Source: Bradyrhizobium manausense (GTDB lineage: Bacteria; Pseudomonadota; Alphaproteobacteria; Rhizobiales; Xanthobacteraceae). From it: a stretch of 64,000 nucleotides of DNA. Position numbers and translations under genes: made by a program. The stretch covers positions 55,436 to 119,435 of the forward strand of contig NZ_JAFCKB010000025.1 in the NCBI RefSeq assembly GCF_018130615.1. Direction: 5' to 3'. The first letter of the stretch is position 1. Each line of letters starts with the position of its first letter. Under the pieces are notes generated by a model, which made no database searches, was not told the DNA's origin, and was given only the letters and a program-made list of their open reading frames with translations. Of this stretch, positions 50,575-59,507 are shown piece by piece.

Positions 50575-52536
50575 ATGCGGACTCAACTGACCAACCATGT
50601 CGCGCGGCTGTTCGCCGGCGATCTGTCGGCCTTTGGCGGTCCCGCAACCGACGAAACCGTTGCCGGCCATATCCGTGCCGAGCAGATGTCGCTGGTGCTC
50701 GGCTATTCGGTCGGCATCATGCTGGCCAATGCCTGCAATGCCACCGTGCTCGCGATTGCGCTGTGGCAATCGCCGAACCGGACCTTCGCGTTGATCTGGG
50801 CGGTCGTCGTGGCAGCCGCGGCGATTGCGTTCGGCCTGCAATCCCACGCTTCGCGGCGGATCACGAAGCCGCAATTCGTCTCCCGCCGCGCCATCCACCG
50901 GCTGGTGCGCAACGCCTTCGTTCTCGGCGTCGCCTGGGGCATCGTCCCCGTCGCCTTCTTCACGGACGCCTCCACCGGCGGCCAGCTCGTCATCACCTGC
51001 CTGTGCTCGGGCATGCTGGCCGGCGGCGCACTCGCCTTTGCCACCATCCCGATCGCGGCCATCGCGTTCACGGCGCCCATCTTCGTCGGCATCGCCATCT
51101 GTCTCAGCCGAAACGGCGACCTCGCCTTCCTGCTGATCGCCTTCCTCGTCGTGGTCTATGGCAGCGTGCTGCTGCGCGGCGTGTTCGTCAATTCGTTCTC
51201 TTTCGCGCGGCGGGTGATGCGGCAGATCGAGGCGGAGCGTACGGTCCGGCGAGACCCGCTGACCCAGCTGCCGAACCGCGTCGCCTTCAACGAGACGCTC
51301 GACGGCGCGTTGAAGCGCCTTGCTCTGTCCGGCGAAGAATTCGCGGTGCTGCTGCTCGATCTCGATCGCTTCAAGGAGGTCAACGACCGCTTCGGCCATC
51401 CCGCCGGTGACGAATTTCTGGTCCAGGTCGCCGGCCGCCTGCAACGATGCACCCGCGCGGCCGAGCACGTCGCGCGCATCGGCGGCGACGAGTTCGCGCT
51501 GGTGATGGCCAATCTGGTCCGGCCCGAGGAAGCACTCGAGATCGCCGAGCGCTTCGTCGCGGCCTTCACCGAACCGTTCCTGATCGAGGGCTGCGAGATC
51601 CTTGGCGCCACCAGCGTCGGCATCGTGCTGGCGCCGCGAGACGGCAACACCCCGCTCGACATCATGAAGAATGCGGATGCCGCGCTCTATCGCGCCAAGA
51701 AGGCGGGGCCTGGCACAATCCGCTTCTTCGAGGAAGCCGACGACAGGGTCTCGCGCGATCGCAAGGCGCTGCAAGCGGATCTCGCCGGCGCCGTCGCGCG
51801 CGACGAGTTGTTTCTGGTGTTCCAGCCGTTCCTCGATCTCGGCAACAATCGCATCACCGGCTTCGAGGCGCTGCTGCGCTGGCAGCATCCCTCGCGCGGC
51901 CTGGTGCCGCCGAGCGAGTTCATCCCGATCGCCGAGGAGACCGGGCTGATCCACGAGATCGGCGAATGGGTCATTCGCCGCGCCTGTGCCACGCTCAAGG
52001 ACTGGCCGGAGGACATCCGGGTCGCCGTCAACTTCTCGGCGGCGCAGTTTCACAACACCGGCATCCTGCAAACCATCGTGCAGGCACTGGCGGACGCCAA
52101 GGTCGCACCTGACAGGCTCGAGATCGAGATCACGGAATCGATGCTGCTGTCGAAATACGGCTCGGCCGCCTCGATCTTGAACGCGCTGCTGGAGTTAGGT
52201 GCCACGGTTGCGCTGGACGATTTCGGCACCGGATTCTCGTCGCTGACGTACTTGCGCAAGCTGCCGTTCAGCCGCATCAAGATCGACCAGTCCTTCATCC
52301 GCGACATGCTGGTGCAGCCGGACTGCGCCGCGATCGTGAAATCCGTGATCTCATTGGCGCGCGACCTCGACATCGACGTGGTGGCCGAAGGCGTCGAGAC
52401 CGCGGATCAGCTCGAATACCTGCGCCAGATCCGTTGCGACGAAGTGCAGGGCTATCTGATCGGGCGGCCGGTGTCGGCGGATGGCGTGCAGACGCTGCTC
52501 AACTCGAAGAAGCTGAGAGCGATTTTCGCGGCGTAG
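50575..52536 (+). CDS. Membrane GGDEF-EAL c-di-GMP protein
   Basis: 653-residue composite cyclase/phosphodiesterase. The N-terminal third (residues ~40-215) holds about six hydrophobic helices (VLGYSVGIMLANACNATVLAIAL etc.) without an extracellular sensor domain. The GGDEF domain has an intact active site (RIGGDEFALVM), but its I-site position reads RAAE rather than RxxD, so feedback inhibition may be weak. The EAL domain (from ~400) keeps EALLRWQHP, NFSAAQFHN, EITESMLL, ALDDFGTGFSSLTYL, KIDQSFI and EGVET motifs needed for metal and catalysis, so phosphodiesterase activity is expected. Net direction is unknown. Good ATG, no operon partner. Confidence 0.88.
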   Translation: MRTQLTNHVARLFAGDLSAFGGPATDETVAGHIRAEQMSLVLGYSVGIMLANACNATVLAIALWQSPNRTFALIWAVVVAAAAIAFGLQSHASRRITKPQFVSRRAIHRLVRNAFVLGVAWGIVPVAFFTDASTGGQLVITCLCSGMLAGGALAFATIPIAAIAFTAPIFVGIAICLSRNGDLAFLLIAFLVVVYGSVLLRGVFVNSFSFARRVMRQIEAERTVRRDPLTQLPNRVAFNETLDGALKRLALSGEEFAVLLLDLDRFKEVNDRFGHPAGDEFLVQVAGRLQRCTRAAEHVARIGGDEFALVMANLVRPEEALEIAERFVAAFTEPFLIEGCEILGATSVGIVLAPRDGNTPLDIMKNADAALYRAKKAGPGTIRFFEEADDRVSRDRKALQADLAGAVARDELFLVFQPFLDLGNNRITGFEALLRWQHPSRGLVPPSEFIPIAEETGLIHEIGEWVIRRACATLKDWPEDIRVAVNFSAAQFHNTGILQTIVQALADAKVAPDRLEIEITESMLLSKYGSAASILNALLELGATVALDDFGTGFSSLTYLRKLPFSRIKIDQSFIRDMLVQPDCAAIVKSVISLARDLDIDVVAEGVETADQLEYLRQIRCDEVQGYLIGRPVSADGVQTLLNSKKLRAIFAA

Positions 52537-52641
52537 GTCCAACTCGATCGGTCGGAAACGAAAGTGACCCGTTACGGGCCTTCATTGAGTCCGCTAAAAC
52601 ATGGGGCGCGGCCCAACATGGGGACATGATGGAGACATCAC

Positions 52642-52887
52642 TTGCAAGGTGACGTCCGATATTGGTTTCCCGCCAAGCGCTACGGCTGGGGTTGGGGGCC
52701 GCCAATAACCTGGCAAGGTTGGGCGACCCTGGTAGCCTTTCTGATCCTGATTGCCATTGGCGCAGCCTTGATACCCACGCACACATTGGTGGGGTTCATT
52801 GCCTATGCTGTTGTGCTGACCGTTCTCTTTGCCGGAGTGTGCTGGTGGAAAGGCGAGCCGCCGCGATGGCAGTGGGGCGGTGAATAG
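52642..52887 (+). CDS. Small two-helix membrane protein, unknown function
   Basis: 81-residue protein with two transmembrane helices (ATLVAFLILIAIGAALIPT and VGFIAYAVVLTVLFAGVCWW) and a Trp-rich short N-terminus (YWFPAKRYGWGWGPPITWQGW). A TTG start at 52642 with GGAGAC 10 bases upstream is the only sensible start. The pattern GWGWGPPxxWQGW recurs in unnamed Bradyrhizobium membrane peptides; no function known. Confidence 0.65.
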   Translation: MQGDVRYWFPAKRYGWGWGPPITWQGWATLVAFLILIAIGAALIPTHTLVGFIAYAVVLTVLFAGVCWWKGEPPRWQWGGE

Positions 52888-53276
52888 CTTTTCGTCCGGG
52901 CGACCAGCAAGGGAAGATCGTTGCTGGGCCCTTGGCTGACTTCTCCGCGCGTTCCCGCGATGGCCGCAAGTGACCCAACTGCGACATTGATCGTCGCTTG
53001 TTCTCCCATTGTCGGCAGCGTATCGGGATGGAAATTTCGTGCACCCCGGACGGAAGCAAGAGCTGGGTCGATTGGCCTACTGTCTTACACTGATCGCGCC
53101 ACAGCGGCCCGGGCCGTGGTAGGTCCGGGCCAGCCTCTAGGCGGGCCGCGCTGCTGATGTTTACGGCGTCTGCGGCGGCAGTTCACCAAAACTGCTATAG
53201 GCCGTTATGGCGCACCAACGGTGTGCCCCGTTGCAGACAGCAGCGCGAGTTACGGGACGCAAGGTTTGGGGGCGCG
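52888..53276. other. Intergenic, no gene seen
   Basis: 389 bp without a convincing gene. It contains a small GC hairpin (GGCCCGG at 53106-53112 and CCGGGCC at 53125-53131). The short open frames in either strand have no ribosome site or plausible composition. Confidence 0.6.
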
Positions 53277-53651
53277 CTATTTCACGGTAATCGAAAGGTT
53301 CAATGAGCCGTTGACGGTGTAACCGTCCTGCTGCTGTTGCCGACCGAACTCGCGTCCGATGGTGCTCGAAACCTGCTCGATACGGCAATCCTTGGCCAGA
53401 ACCTCGCGAAGCACTTCGCATTCGCGTGCAGCGATCTCGTAGATCGAGCGCCGAGCATTTTCGCTCGACTTTCGTGCCTCGTTGCTGTCCCCAGTTGGTC
53501 CCGGCACAAAGAAGTTGAAATTCGTTTGCACGCGAACCCAGGTTTCCTGGCGCTGTCCGGCTGCTTGCCCGACCGTTTGAGCCATCACTGGTGCCGTCAA
53601 AAACAACGGCAAGGTGAGACTTGGCAAGAAGGCAAAACGAAACAACGGCAT
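53277..53651 (-). CDS. Exported protein of unknown function
   Basis: 124-residue exported protein. ATG at 53651 starts MPLFRFAFLPSLTLPLFLTAP, a signal peptide ending VMAQ; the longer frame upstream is unlikely. The mature part NFNFFVPGPTGDSNEARKSSENARRSIYEIAARECEVLREVLAKDCRIEQVSSTIGREFGRQQQQDGYTVNGSLNLSITVK has two Cys and a short beta-like end. Resembles conserved exported hypotheticals of Bradyrhizobium; I do not recognise a named domain. No neighbours close enough to suggest function. Confidence 0.68.
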   Translation of the reverse strand: MPLFRFAFLPSLTLPLFLTAPVMAQTVGQAAGQRQETWVRVQTNFNFFVPGPTGDSNEARKSSENARRSIYEIAARECEVLREVLAKDCRIEQVSSTIGREFGRQQQQDGYTVNGSLNLSITVK

Positions 53652-53886
53652 TCGGGACACTCCAGATTGACGCGATACTGAGGGTCTATCAATCCCAGAT
53701 TGCCGAAACACGAACCAACTACCGGACAAACGCGATCGCCATTTCATACCTCATTAAGGAAAGCGAAGTCTCGCTCCTAACGTCGGCTTGTGGCCCCAAA
53801 AGCGAAGATGGCGACGACGCCCAGCTCAGTGGCGATTGAGGCAAAACCGGACCTCACAGGGACACAGCCAAACCGACGCGATTCAG

Positions 53887-54867
53887 TCAGACCGCATCCG
53901 CCCGCAGTAGCGTGTCCACCGTGATGGTCCCTCGCGCGCGGGAGACGCAGGCGCAGATCTTTTCGTTGCTTTGCTTCTGGTGATCGCTGAAGAAGACGTC
54001 GCGATGGTCGATCTCGCCGTCGACAGCGACGACGTCGATGGCGCAGAGGCCGCATTCGCCGCGCTTGCAGTCGGATATCACCTCAAAGCCGCTGGCGTTG
54101 AGCACGTCCAGCATCGAGCGCTCGCGGGGGATTTCGAGCTCGACATCGGAGCCCTTCAGGCGCACGCGAAACGCTTCGGTCGGCAGCGTGCCGCTGGAGC
54201 CAAACGTCTCGTAGCGGAGATCGGCGAGCGGATGGCCGGCGCCGACCCAGGCGTGGCGCGCGGCATCGAGCATTCGCATCGGGCCGCAGAACAGCGTCAG
54301 CGTGCCCTTCGGCAGCGACGCGAACAGGGCGTCGAGATCGAGCCGCCTGTCTTCATCGCTGGCATGGACGACCAGCCGGTCGCCGAGCACCTCGGCGAGA
54401 TCGTCGAGATAGGCGGCATCGCCACGTGAGCGCACGGCATAGTGCAGCGAGACATTGGCGCCGCGACGAGTCAGCGCCTGTGCGGCGCCGAGGATCGGGG
54501 TGATGCCGATGCCGCCCGCGATCAGGCAATAGCTTTCGCGCGCCCAGTCGACTGCGACCAGCGAAGCGGGCTGCGTGATGTCGAGCCGCGCGCCCGGCTG
54601 CAACGACCACATATAGCGCGAGCCGCCACGGGAATCCTCGGCGCGGCGCACCGCAATCCTGAAGCCGTGCGGCGAGGCCTCGCCGACCAGCGAATAGGAC
54701 CGCGTCTCCGGCAGGCCGCCGATGGTGACGCTGACATTGATGTGGCTGCCGACCGGATAGGTCGCGCCGTCGTGCTGGTCGGGCCGGATCAGGAATTCGC
54801 GGATGCCGGGCGAAAGGTCACGGGTCGACACCAGCGTCGCCGGAATCCAGGTCTCGATGAAGCGCAT
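53887..54867 (-). CDS. vanB: Vanillate demethylase reductase subunit (class IA oxygenase reductase)
   Basis: 326-residue electron-transfer partner of the Rieske oxygenase: an FMN/FAD domain (RSYSLVGEASPHGFRIAVRR), an NADH domain (LIAGGIGITPILGAAQAL) and a C-terminal plant-type [2Fe-2S] domain with Cys in CKRGECGLC and the fourth in KICACVSRA. This domain order is that of VanB/phthalate dioxygenase reductases. ATG 54867; it overlaps the regulator gene by 50 bp, whose last ~16 residues read the vanB DNA in another frame. Could serve other Rieske oxygenases, but operon context with VanA supports O-demethylation. Confidence 0.85.
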   Translation of the reverse strand: MRFIETWIPATLVSTRDLSPGIREFLIRPDQHDGATYPVGSHINVSVTIGGLPETRSYSLVGEASPHGFRIAVRRAEDSRGGSRYMWSLQPGARLDITQPASLVAVDWARESYCLIAGGIGITPILGAAQALTRRGANVSLHYAVRSRGDAAYLDDLAEVLGDRLVVHASDEDRRLDLDALFASLPKGTLTLFCGPMRMLDAARHAWVGAGHPLADLRYETFGSSGTLPTEAFRVRLKGSDVELEIPRERSMLDVLNASGFEVISDCKRGECGLCAIDVVAVDGEIDHRDVFFSDHQKQSNEKICACVSRARGTITVDTLLRADAV

Positions 54868-55639
54868 GGCATTGCCCTCGATCGGTTGCGGTCTTGATCA
54901 GCGCGAGCGCCGGCAGGAGGTCGAGATGGGTTCTGTTGCGCAGCGCCAGCCGCAGGTTTCGCACCGCGAGCCGGGCGTGCTCGCGCATCACGGCCTCCGC
55001 CCGCGCCCCCTCGCGGTTCTCGATGGCGTCGATCACGACGCGGTGGTGCTCCTGCCCGATGATCAGGATCTGCTGCGCTTCGGGCAGCGCGGATTGCGCC
55101 ATCACGAAGCCGCTGGGCGAGGCGAATGGCAGCGCCGAGGCGCGATCGATCTGGCGGATCAAGGGCGGGCTGCGCGACAATTCGGTGAGCAGCGCGTGGA
55201 AGCGCGCGTTCAGCGCGACATAGGACGAGAAGGCCTCGATCGAGATCGGGATCTGGCGCAGCAGCTCGTCGATTGCAGCCAGGCATTCCTTGAGCGGCTC
55301 GAGCTCGCGTGCGGAGACGCCGCGCTCGGCTGCGAAACGTGCGGCGAGGCCTTCCAGCGTGCCGCGCAGCTCGATGGAATCGGAGATGTCGCGCTCCGAA
55401 AACGCCTTGACCATGAAGCCGCCGGAGGGGATCGCCTCCAGCAGCCCCTCCTCCTCGAGCCGCACCAATGCCATGCGCACCGGCGTGCGCGAGGCGCCGG
55501 TGGTCTCCACCGCCTGAAGCTCGGAGATGCGCTCGCCCGGCCGCAAGGAGCCCGACAATATCTGGTCACGCAGCGCGAGCTGCGCCTTCACGGTCTGCGA
55601 GACGGAGCGGTCGACCTCACGCTCGGGCGCTGCTTTCAC
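54818..55639 (-). CDS. GntR/FCD regulator of the vanAB operon
   Basis: 273-residue GntR-family repressor of the FCD branch. The winged helix is at residues ~12-75 (LRDQILSGSLRPGERISELQAVETTGASRTPVRMALVRLEEEGLLE) and the FCD effector domain behind it, with metal/ligand residues in RFHALLTEL and HHRVVIDAIENREGARAEAVMREHARLA. Start is GTG 55639, seven bases after the vanA stop. The C-terminus extends into vanB in a different frame (overlap 50 bp). It sits between the two catalytic genes, an arrangement that lets it be co-expressed with them. GTATAC-centred palindromes upstream of vanA are its likely targets. Analogous to VanR. Confidence 0.82.
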   Translation of the reverse strand: MKAAPEREVDRSVSQTVKAQLALRDQILSGSLRPGERISELQAVETTGASRTPVRMALVRLEEEGLLEAIPSGGFMVKAFSERDISDSIELRGTLEGLAARFAAERGVSARELEPLKECLAAIDELLRQIPISIEAFSSYVALNARFHALLTELSRSPPLIRQIDRASALPFASPSGFVMAQSALPEAQQILIIGQEHHRVVIDAIENREGARAEAVMREHARLAVRNLRLALRNRTHLDLLPALALIKTATDRGQCHALHRDLDSGDAGVDP

Positions 55640-55644
55640 CTGGA

Positions 55645-56694
55645 TTACTCCGCGGCCTGAAGGTGCGTCGGCGGGTTTTCTTTCGCCACCATCCTGTCGA
55701 TCAGCTTGCGCGTCCACATCGCGCCGGCATCGATGTTGAGATTGTAGAAGATGCGATCGGGATTTTCGTCCATGGCGCGCTGCTGCGCTTCGAGGATCAG
55801 CTCGTCTTCGTGAAAAATGCCGGAGACGCCCTCGCGAATCTCGGTGGTGATGCGCTGCTCACCGATCTGGTAGCTGCGGACGAAGGCCCAGAAGTAATGG
55901 CAGGTCTTCTCGGTCTCGGGCGTGATGGTGTTGAGCACGAAGCCGTTGACGCCCTGCGAGCGGTCACCCTCGGGTGCACCGGTGCCGGTCGGCGCCACGC
56001 CGACATCGATGGCGATGGTGCACGGGGCTTCGAAGCGGATGATCTGCCAGCGATCGACCAGACCGGGCTTGCCGAGCTGCTTGGCCCAGAACGGCGGCGC
56101 CTCGATGCCGCGCATCCAGCGCGTCACCGTGACCGTCTTCTCGCCATGGGTGACGTCGAACGGCGCTTCGGCGACCGCGTCGTTCCCGATCGAGGAGCCA
56201 TGCACGAAGGTCTCGTGGGTGAGGTCCATGAGATTGTCGAGCACGAGGCGGTAGTCGCAATTGACGTGGATGGTCTTGCCGTCGCCGGCCCAGGCCGGAT
56301 CGTGATTCCAGTGCATGTCGGGGACGAGCGCGGGATCGGCCAGCGCAGGATCGCCCATCCAGAGCCAGATGTAGCGGTGGCGCTCGACCACGGGATAGGC
56401 GCGCACGCAGGCAGACGGATTGATGGTCTCCTGCGAGGGCATGAAGGTGCAGCGCCCTTGCGAATTGTACTTCAGGCCGTGATAGCCGCAGACCACCGTG
56501 TCGCCTTCGAGCCGGCCCTTGGACAGCGGCACCAGGCGGTGCCAGCAGGCATCCTCCAGCGCAGCCACCGAACCGTCGGCCTTCCGATACATCACGATGT
56601 GCTTGCCGCAGATCGTGCGCGGCAACAGCGCCGGCTTCACATCCGCGTCCCAGGCGGCGGCGTACCAGGCGTTCATGGGGAAGGGCTTTGTCAT
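55645..56694 (-). CDS. vanA: Vanillate O-demethylase oxygenase subunit
   Basis: Rieske non-heme iron oxygenase that demethylates vanillate to protocatechuate and formaldehyde. 349 residues from ATG 56694. The [2Fe-2S] ligands are C50/H52 and C69/H72 (CWHRLVPL and CGYHGLKYN); the mononuclear iron site is in DNLMDLTHETFVHG (H160, H165). Sequence is of the small group-I VanA/ToluenesulfonateM type, so related methoxy- or sulfo-aromatics are possible substrates. First gene of vanA-regulator-vanB, seven bases apart from the regulator. Confidence 0.87.
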   Translation of the reverse strand: MTKPFPMNAWYAAAWDADVKPALLPRTICGKHIVMYRKADGSVAALEDACWHRLVPLSKGRLEGDTVVCGYHGLKYNSQGRCTFMPSQETINPSACVRAYPVVERHRYIWLWMGDPALADPALVPDMHWNHDPAWAGDGKTIHVNCDYRLVLDNLMDLTHETFVHGSSIGNDAVAEAPFDVTHGEKTVTVTRWMRGIEAPPFWAKQLGKPGLVDRWQIIRFEAPCTIAIDVGVAPTGTGAPEGDRSQGVNGFVLNTITPETEKTCHYFWAFVRSYQIGEQRITTEIREGVSGIFHEDELILEAQQRAMDENPDRIFYNLNIDAGAMWTRKLIDRMVAKENPPTHLQAAE

Positions 56695-56725
56695 GGGCGA
56701 TCTCCCAAGGCTTATGTATGCGATA

Positions 56726-56733
56726 TGTATACA
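56726..56733. promoter_or_regulatory. Proximal GTATAC-centred operator
   Basis: TGTATACA palindrome within TATGTATACAATA, 32 bp before the vanA ATG. Fits GntR/FCD-type targets; second copy at 56798, centres 73 bp (about seven turns) apart. Confidence 0.55.
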
Positions 56734-56797
56734 ATAGCTGGGAGGTGGAATAGTTCAAGTGCGAAAATCCCGTATTAAATTACCTATTCTTGATGCT

Positions 56798-56807
56798 ATG
56801 TATACAT
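56798..56807. promoter_or_regulatory. Distal GTATAC-centred operator
   Basis: ATGTATACAT, perfect 10-bp palindrome, same core as 56726-56733 and on the same helical face. Confidence 0.55.
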
Positions 56808-56840
56808 TCTTTAAAAGCCGAGCTCTCGCCGCGAGCTCGG

Positions 56841-56986
56841 TCACCTCTCCCGCCTGCGGGGGAGGTCGGCGCGTAGCGCCGGGTGGGGGCTCTATCCACT
56901 CAGGGATGCTCTCCGTAGACCTCGAAGAGTCCCAGCGCGGAGAGACCCCCACCCCAGCCCTCCCCCGCAAGCGGGAGAGGGAGCGC
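56841..56986. repeat. Intergenic palindromic repeat, family A copy 3
   Basis: TCACCTCTCCCGCCTGCGGG and, inverted, CCCTCCCCCGCAAGCGGGAG flank ~100 bp including CGCGTAGCGCCGGGTGGGGG. Third, diverged copy of the family seen at 4521 and 49601; sits between the vanA operators and pgm. Confidence 0.75.
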
Positions 56987-57005
56987 ACTGTCGCCTGAGC
57001 GAGAG

Positions 57006-58652
57006 CTACGCCCCAAACACCTTCGCGAGCCCGGCCTGCGCTTCCTGCTGAATCCGCTTCAGATGATCGGTGCTGCGGAAACTTTCCGCATAGATCTTGT
57101 ACACATCCTCCGTCCCCGACGGCCGTGCCGCGAACCAGCCGAAATCGGTTTCGACCTTGATGCCGCCGAACGGCTGGCCGTTGCCGGGCGCTTTGCTCAG
57201 CGTTGAGCGGACGGGGTCGCCGGCGAGATCCTTGAGGCCGAGCTGTTCGGGCGTCACGGATTTCAGGATGTTCTTCTGCGGTCCGGTCGCGGCGACGTCG
57301 ATGCGCGCGTAATGCGGCACGCCGAACTCGGCGGTGAGATCGCCGAACAACTGGCTCGGATCACGGCCGGTCTTCGCCATGATCTCGGCGGCGAGCAGGC
57401 CGAGGATGACGCCGTCCTTGTCGGTGGTCCACACCGAGCCGTCGCGGCGCAGGAACGAGGCCCCTGCACTCTCCTCGCCGCCGAAGCCGAAGCTGCCGGT
57501 GAGGAGCCCGTCGACGAACCATTTGAAGCCGACCGGCGTCTCGACCAGCTTGCGGCCGAGCTTCTTGGCGACGCGATCGATGATCGAGCTCGACACCACG
57601 GTCTTGCCGATCGCAGCATCTCTGCCCCAGTTCGGGCGGTGCGCGAACAGATAGGAGATCGCGGTCGCCAGATAATGGTTCGGATTCATCAGGCCGCCGG
57701 TGCGCGTGACGATGCCATGGCGGTCGGCGTCGGTGTCGTTGGCAAAGGCGACGTCGAAGCGGTCGCGCATCGCGATCAGGCTCGCCATCGCGTAAGGCGA
57801 GGAGCAATCCATGCGGATCTTGCCGTCCCAGTCCACCGTCATGAAGCGGAAGGTCGGGTCGATCGCCTCGTTGACGACGGTGGCCTTCAGGCCATAGCGC
57901 TCAATGATCGGATGCCAGTAGTGCACGGCCGCGCCGCCGAGCGGATCGATGCCGATATTGATGCCGGCGGATTTGACCAGCTCGAGATCGACGACATTGC
58001 CGAGATCGGCGACGTAAGGCGTGATGTAATCGTAGGCGTGGACGGTCGACGATTTCAGCGCCCTGGCATAGTCGATGCGCTTCACGCCCTTGAGGCCGTC
58101 GGCGAGATAGGCGTTGGCGCGCTTCTCGACCACGGAGGTCGCGTCGGTGTCGGCCGGGCCACCATGCGGCGGATTGTATTTGTAGCCGCCGTCCTCGGGG
58201 GGATTGTGCGAGGGCGTGACGACCACGCCGTCGGCGAGGCCGCCAGTGCGGCCCTTGTTGTAGGTGAGGATCGCGTGCGAGATGACGGGCGTCGGCGTGT
58301 AGCCGTGGTCCTTGTCGATCATGATTTCGACGCCGTTCGCCGCGAACACCTCGACCGCGCTCGCCAGCGCCGGCTCGGCCAGCGCGTGGGTGTCGATGCC
58401 GATGAAGAGCGGGCCGGTCAGTCCCTTCTCTTTCCTGTAGTCGCAGATGGCCTGCGTGGTCGCGAGGATGTGCCCCTCGTTGAAGGTGTTCTTGAACGAG
58501 GTGCCGCGATGGCCTGATGTCCCGAACGCCACCCGTTGCACCGGATCCGATGCGTCCGGCTTGTTGGCGAAATAGGCCGTCACCAGCCTTGGAACATTGG
58601 CAAGCGCGCTCGGCGCAACCGGCTTACCCGCCGCGGGATCGACTTCTGCCAC
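57006..58652 (-). CDS. pgm: Phosphoglucomutase (alpha-D-glucose phosphate-specific)
   Basis: Interconverts glucose-1-phosphate and glucose-6-phosphate, feeding glycogen, cyclic glucan and exopolysaccharide synthesis. The 548-residue protein has the catalytic Ser loop [22 protein letters not shown], the metal loop [12 protein letters not shown], the sugar-recognition loop [12 protein letters not shown] and the phosphate-binding [18 protein letters not shown] at 58652 with GGAGAG upstream is preferred over the TTG seven codons earlier. ugd at the window end suggests a broader sugar-nucleotide neighbourhood. Confidence 0.93.
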   Translation of the reverse strand: MAEVDPAAGKPVAPSALANVPRLVTAYFANKPDASDPVQRVAFGTSGHRGTSFKNTFNEGHILATTQAICDYRKEKGLTGPLFIGIDTHALAEPALASAVEVFAANGVEIMIDKDHGYTPTPVISHAILTYNKGRTGGLADGVVVTPSHNPPEDGGYKYNPPHGGPADTDATSVVEKRANAYLADGLKGVKRIDYARALKSSTVHAYDYITPYVADLGNVVDLELVKSAGINIGIDPLGGAAVHYWHPIIERYGLKATVVNEAIDPTFRFMTVDWDGKIRMDCSSPYAMASLIAMRDRFDVAFANDTDADRHGIVTRTGGLMNPNHYLATAISYLFAHRPNWGRDAAIGKTVVSSSIIDRVAKKLGRKLVETPVGFKWFVDGLLTGSFGFGGEESAGASFLRRDGSVWTTDKDGVILGLLAAEIMAKTGRDPSQLFGDLTAEFGVPHYARIDVAATGPQKNILKSVTPEQLGLKDLAGDPVRSTLSKAPGNGQPFGGIKVETDFGWFAARPSGTEDVYKIYAESFRSTDHLKRIQQEAQAGLAKVFGA

Positions 58653-58966
58653 TTCAACTCTCCGTACCTTCAAACGACAGCCTAGAACACCATACCATCG
58701 GCCGGCGCATCGCCAAGCCGCTTACCGGACCGGCCGACGTCGTCCTCCGGTCAACGATCGACCGACAACGCCGACCGGGCACCGGATGATCCATGGCGAT
58801 GACGCATAGCGCTCCTCGTACTTTGGTCCCGGGTCTCGGTTGATGCAGGACAAAGACGCTGCCGCCCCGCGTGGGCACGCTGCTCTCCGTTTGATCAAGG
58901 AAAGTCGGGATTCGCAGGATTGGCCTGCTGATCCCCTTGCTGATCCCTTGAGGGAGTGGACTCAAG
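58653..58966. other. Divergent intergenic region, no gene seen
   Basis: 314 bp between divergent pgm and cytochrome c genes; it must hold both promoters but no clear boxes, palindromes or repeats were identified. Confidence 0.55.
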
Positions 58967-59353
58967 ATGACTGGACGTCTGATCTTCGCGCTCATGCTGG
59001 CCCTGGTGGCGTCGTCTTTGCCCCCGCGGCCGGCCTCCGCCGCCGATGGCGATTCGGCCGCGGGCAAGGCCGTCTTCCAGCGAACCTGCGAGAACTGCCA
59101 CGCGGCGGTGATCGGGGTGAACAAGGTCGGCCCGAGCCTCTGGAATGTCGTCGGCCGCAAGCCCGCCGCCGTTCCCGACTTCGCCTATTCTGATGCCATG
59201 AAGGCCAACAAGGAGCCCTGGACGTCAACCGCTCTGGACGCCTACCTCGCCGACCCCCGCGGCGACGTCCACGGCGTCAAGATGTTCTTCAAGGGACTGC
59301 CGAGCCCCACCGATCGGGCCAACGTCATCGCCTATCTTCAGACGCTGAAATGA
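58967..59353 (+). CDS. Periplasmic c-type cytochrome
   Basis: 128-residue precursor of a class I cytochrome c (cytochrome c2/c550-like). Signal peptide ends PASA (~residue 25). The heme attachment CENCH is at 41-45, and the axial Met is M106 in VHGVKMFFKGL. Mature size about 100 residues, normal for a soluble electron carrier. Starts AAGATG; no operon partner. Physiological partner is unknown. Confidence 0.9.
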   Translation: MTGRLIFALMLALVASSLPPRPASAADGDSAAGKAVFQRTCENCHAAVIGVNKVGPSLWNVVGRKPAAVPDFAYSDAMKANKEPWTSTALDAYLADPRGDVHGVKMFFKGLPSPTDRANVIAYLQTLK

Positions 59354-59507
59354 ACACTTGGCGCGGACGCCAAGCGCGTTGTTCGAGCGCTGCAGCGCTC
59401 ACGCGGCCCTTCGGGTCCTGAGGGCTCCAGGCCGATCCGAACAACGTCCGCTCGCCGGGACCTGCGATTCTGATATGATTCTCGCGGCCACGGAGAATCA
59501 TCCCCCC

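Noticed and set aside
52888-53276. tRNA or small RNA in a gene-free stretch
   Set aside because: No T-loop consensus, no conserved fold beyond a 7-bp hairpin, no promoter-terminator pair.
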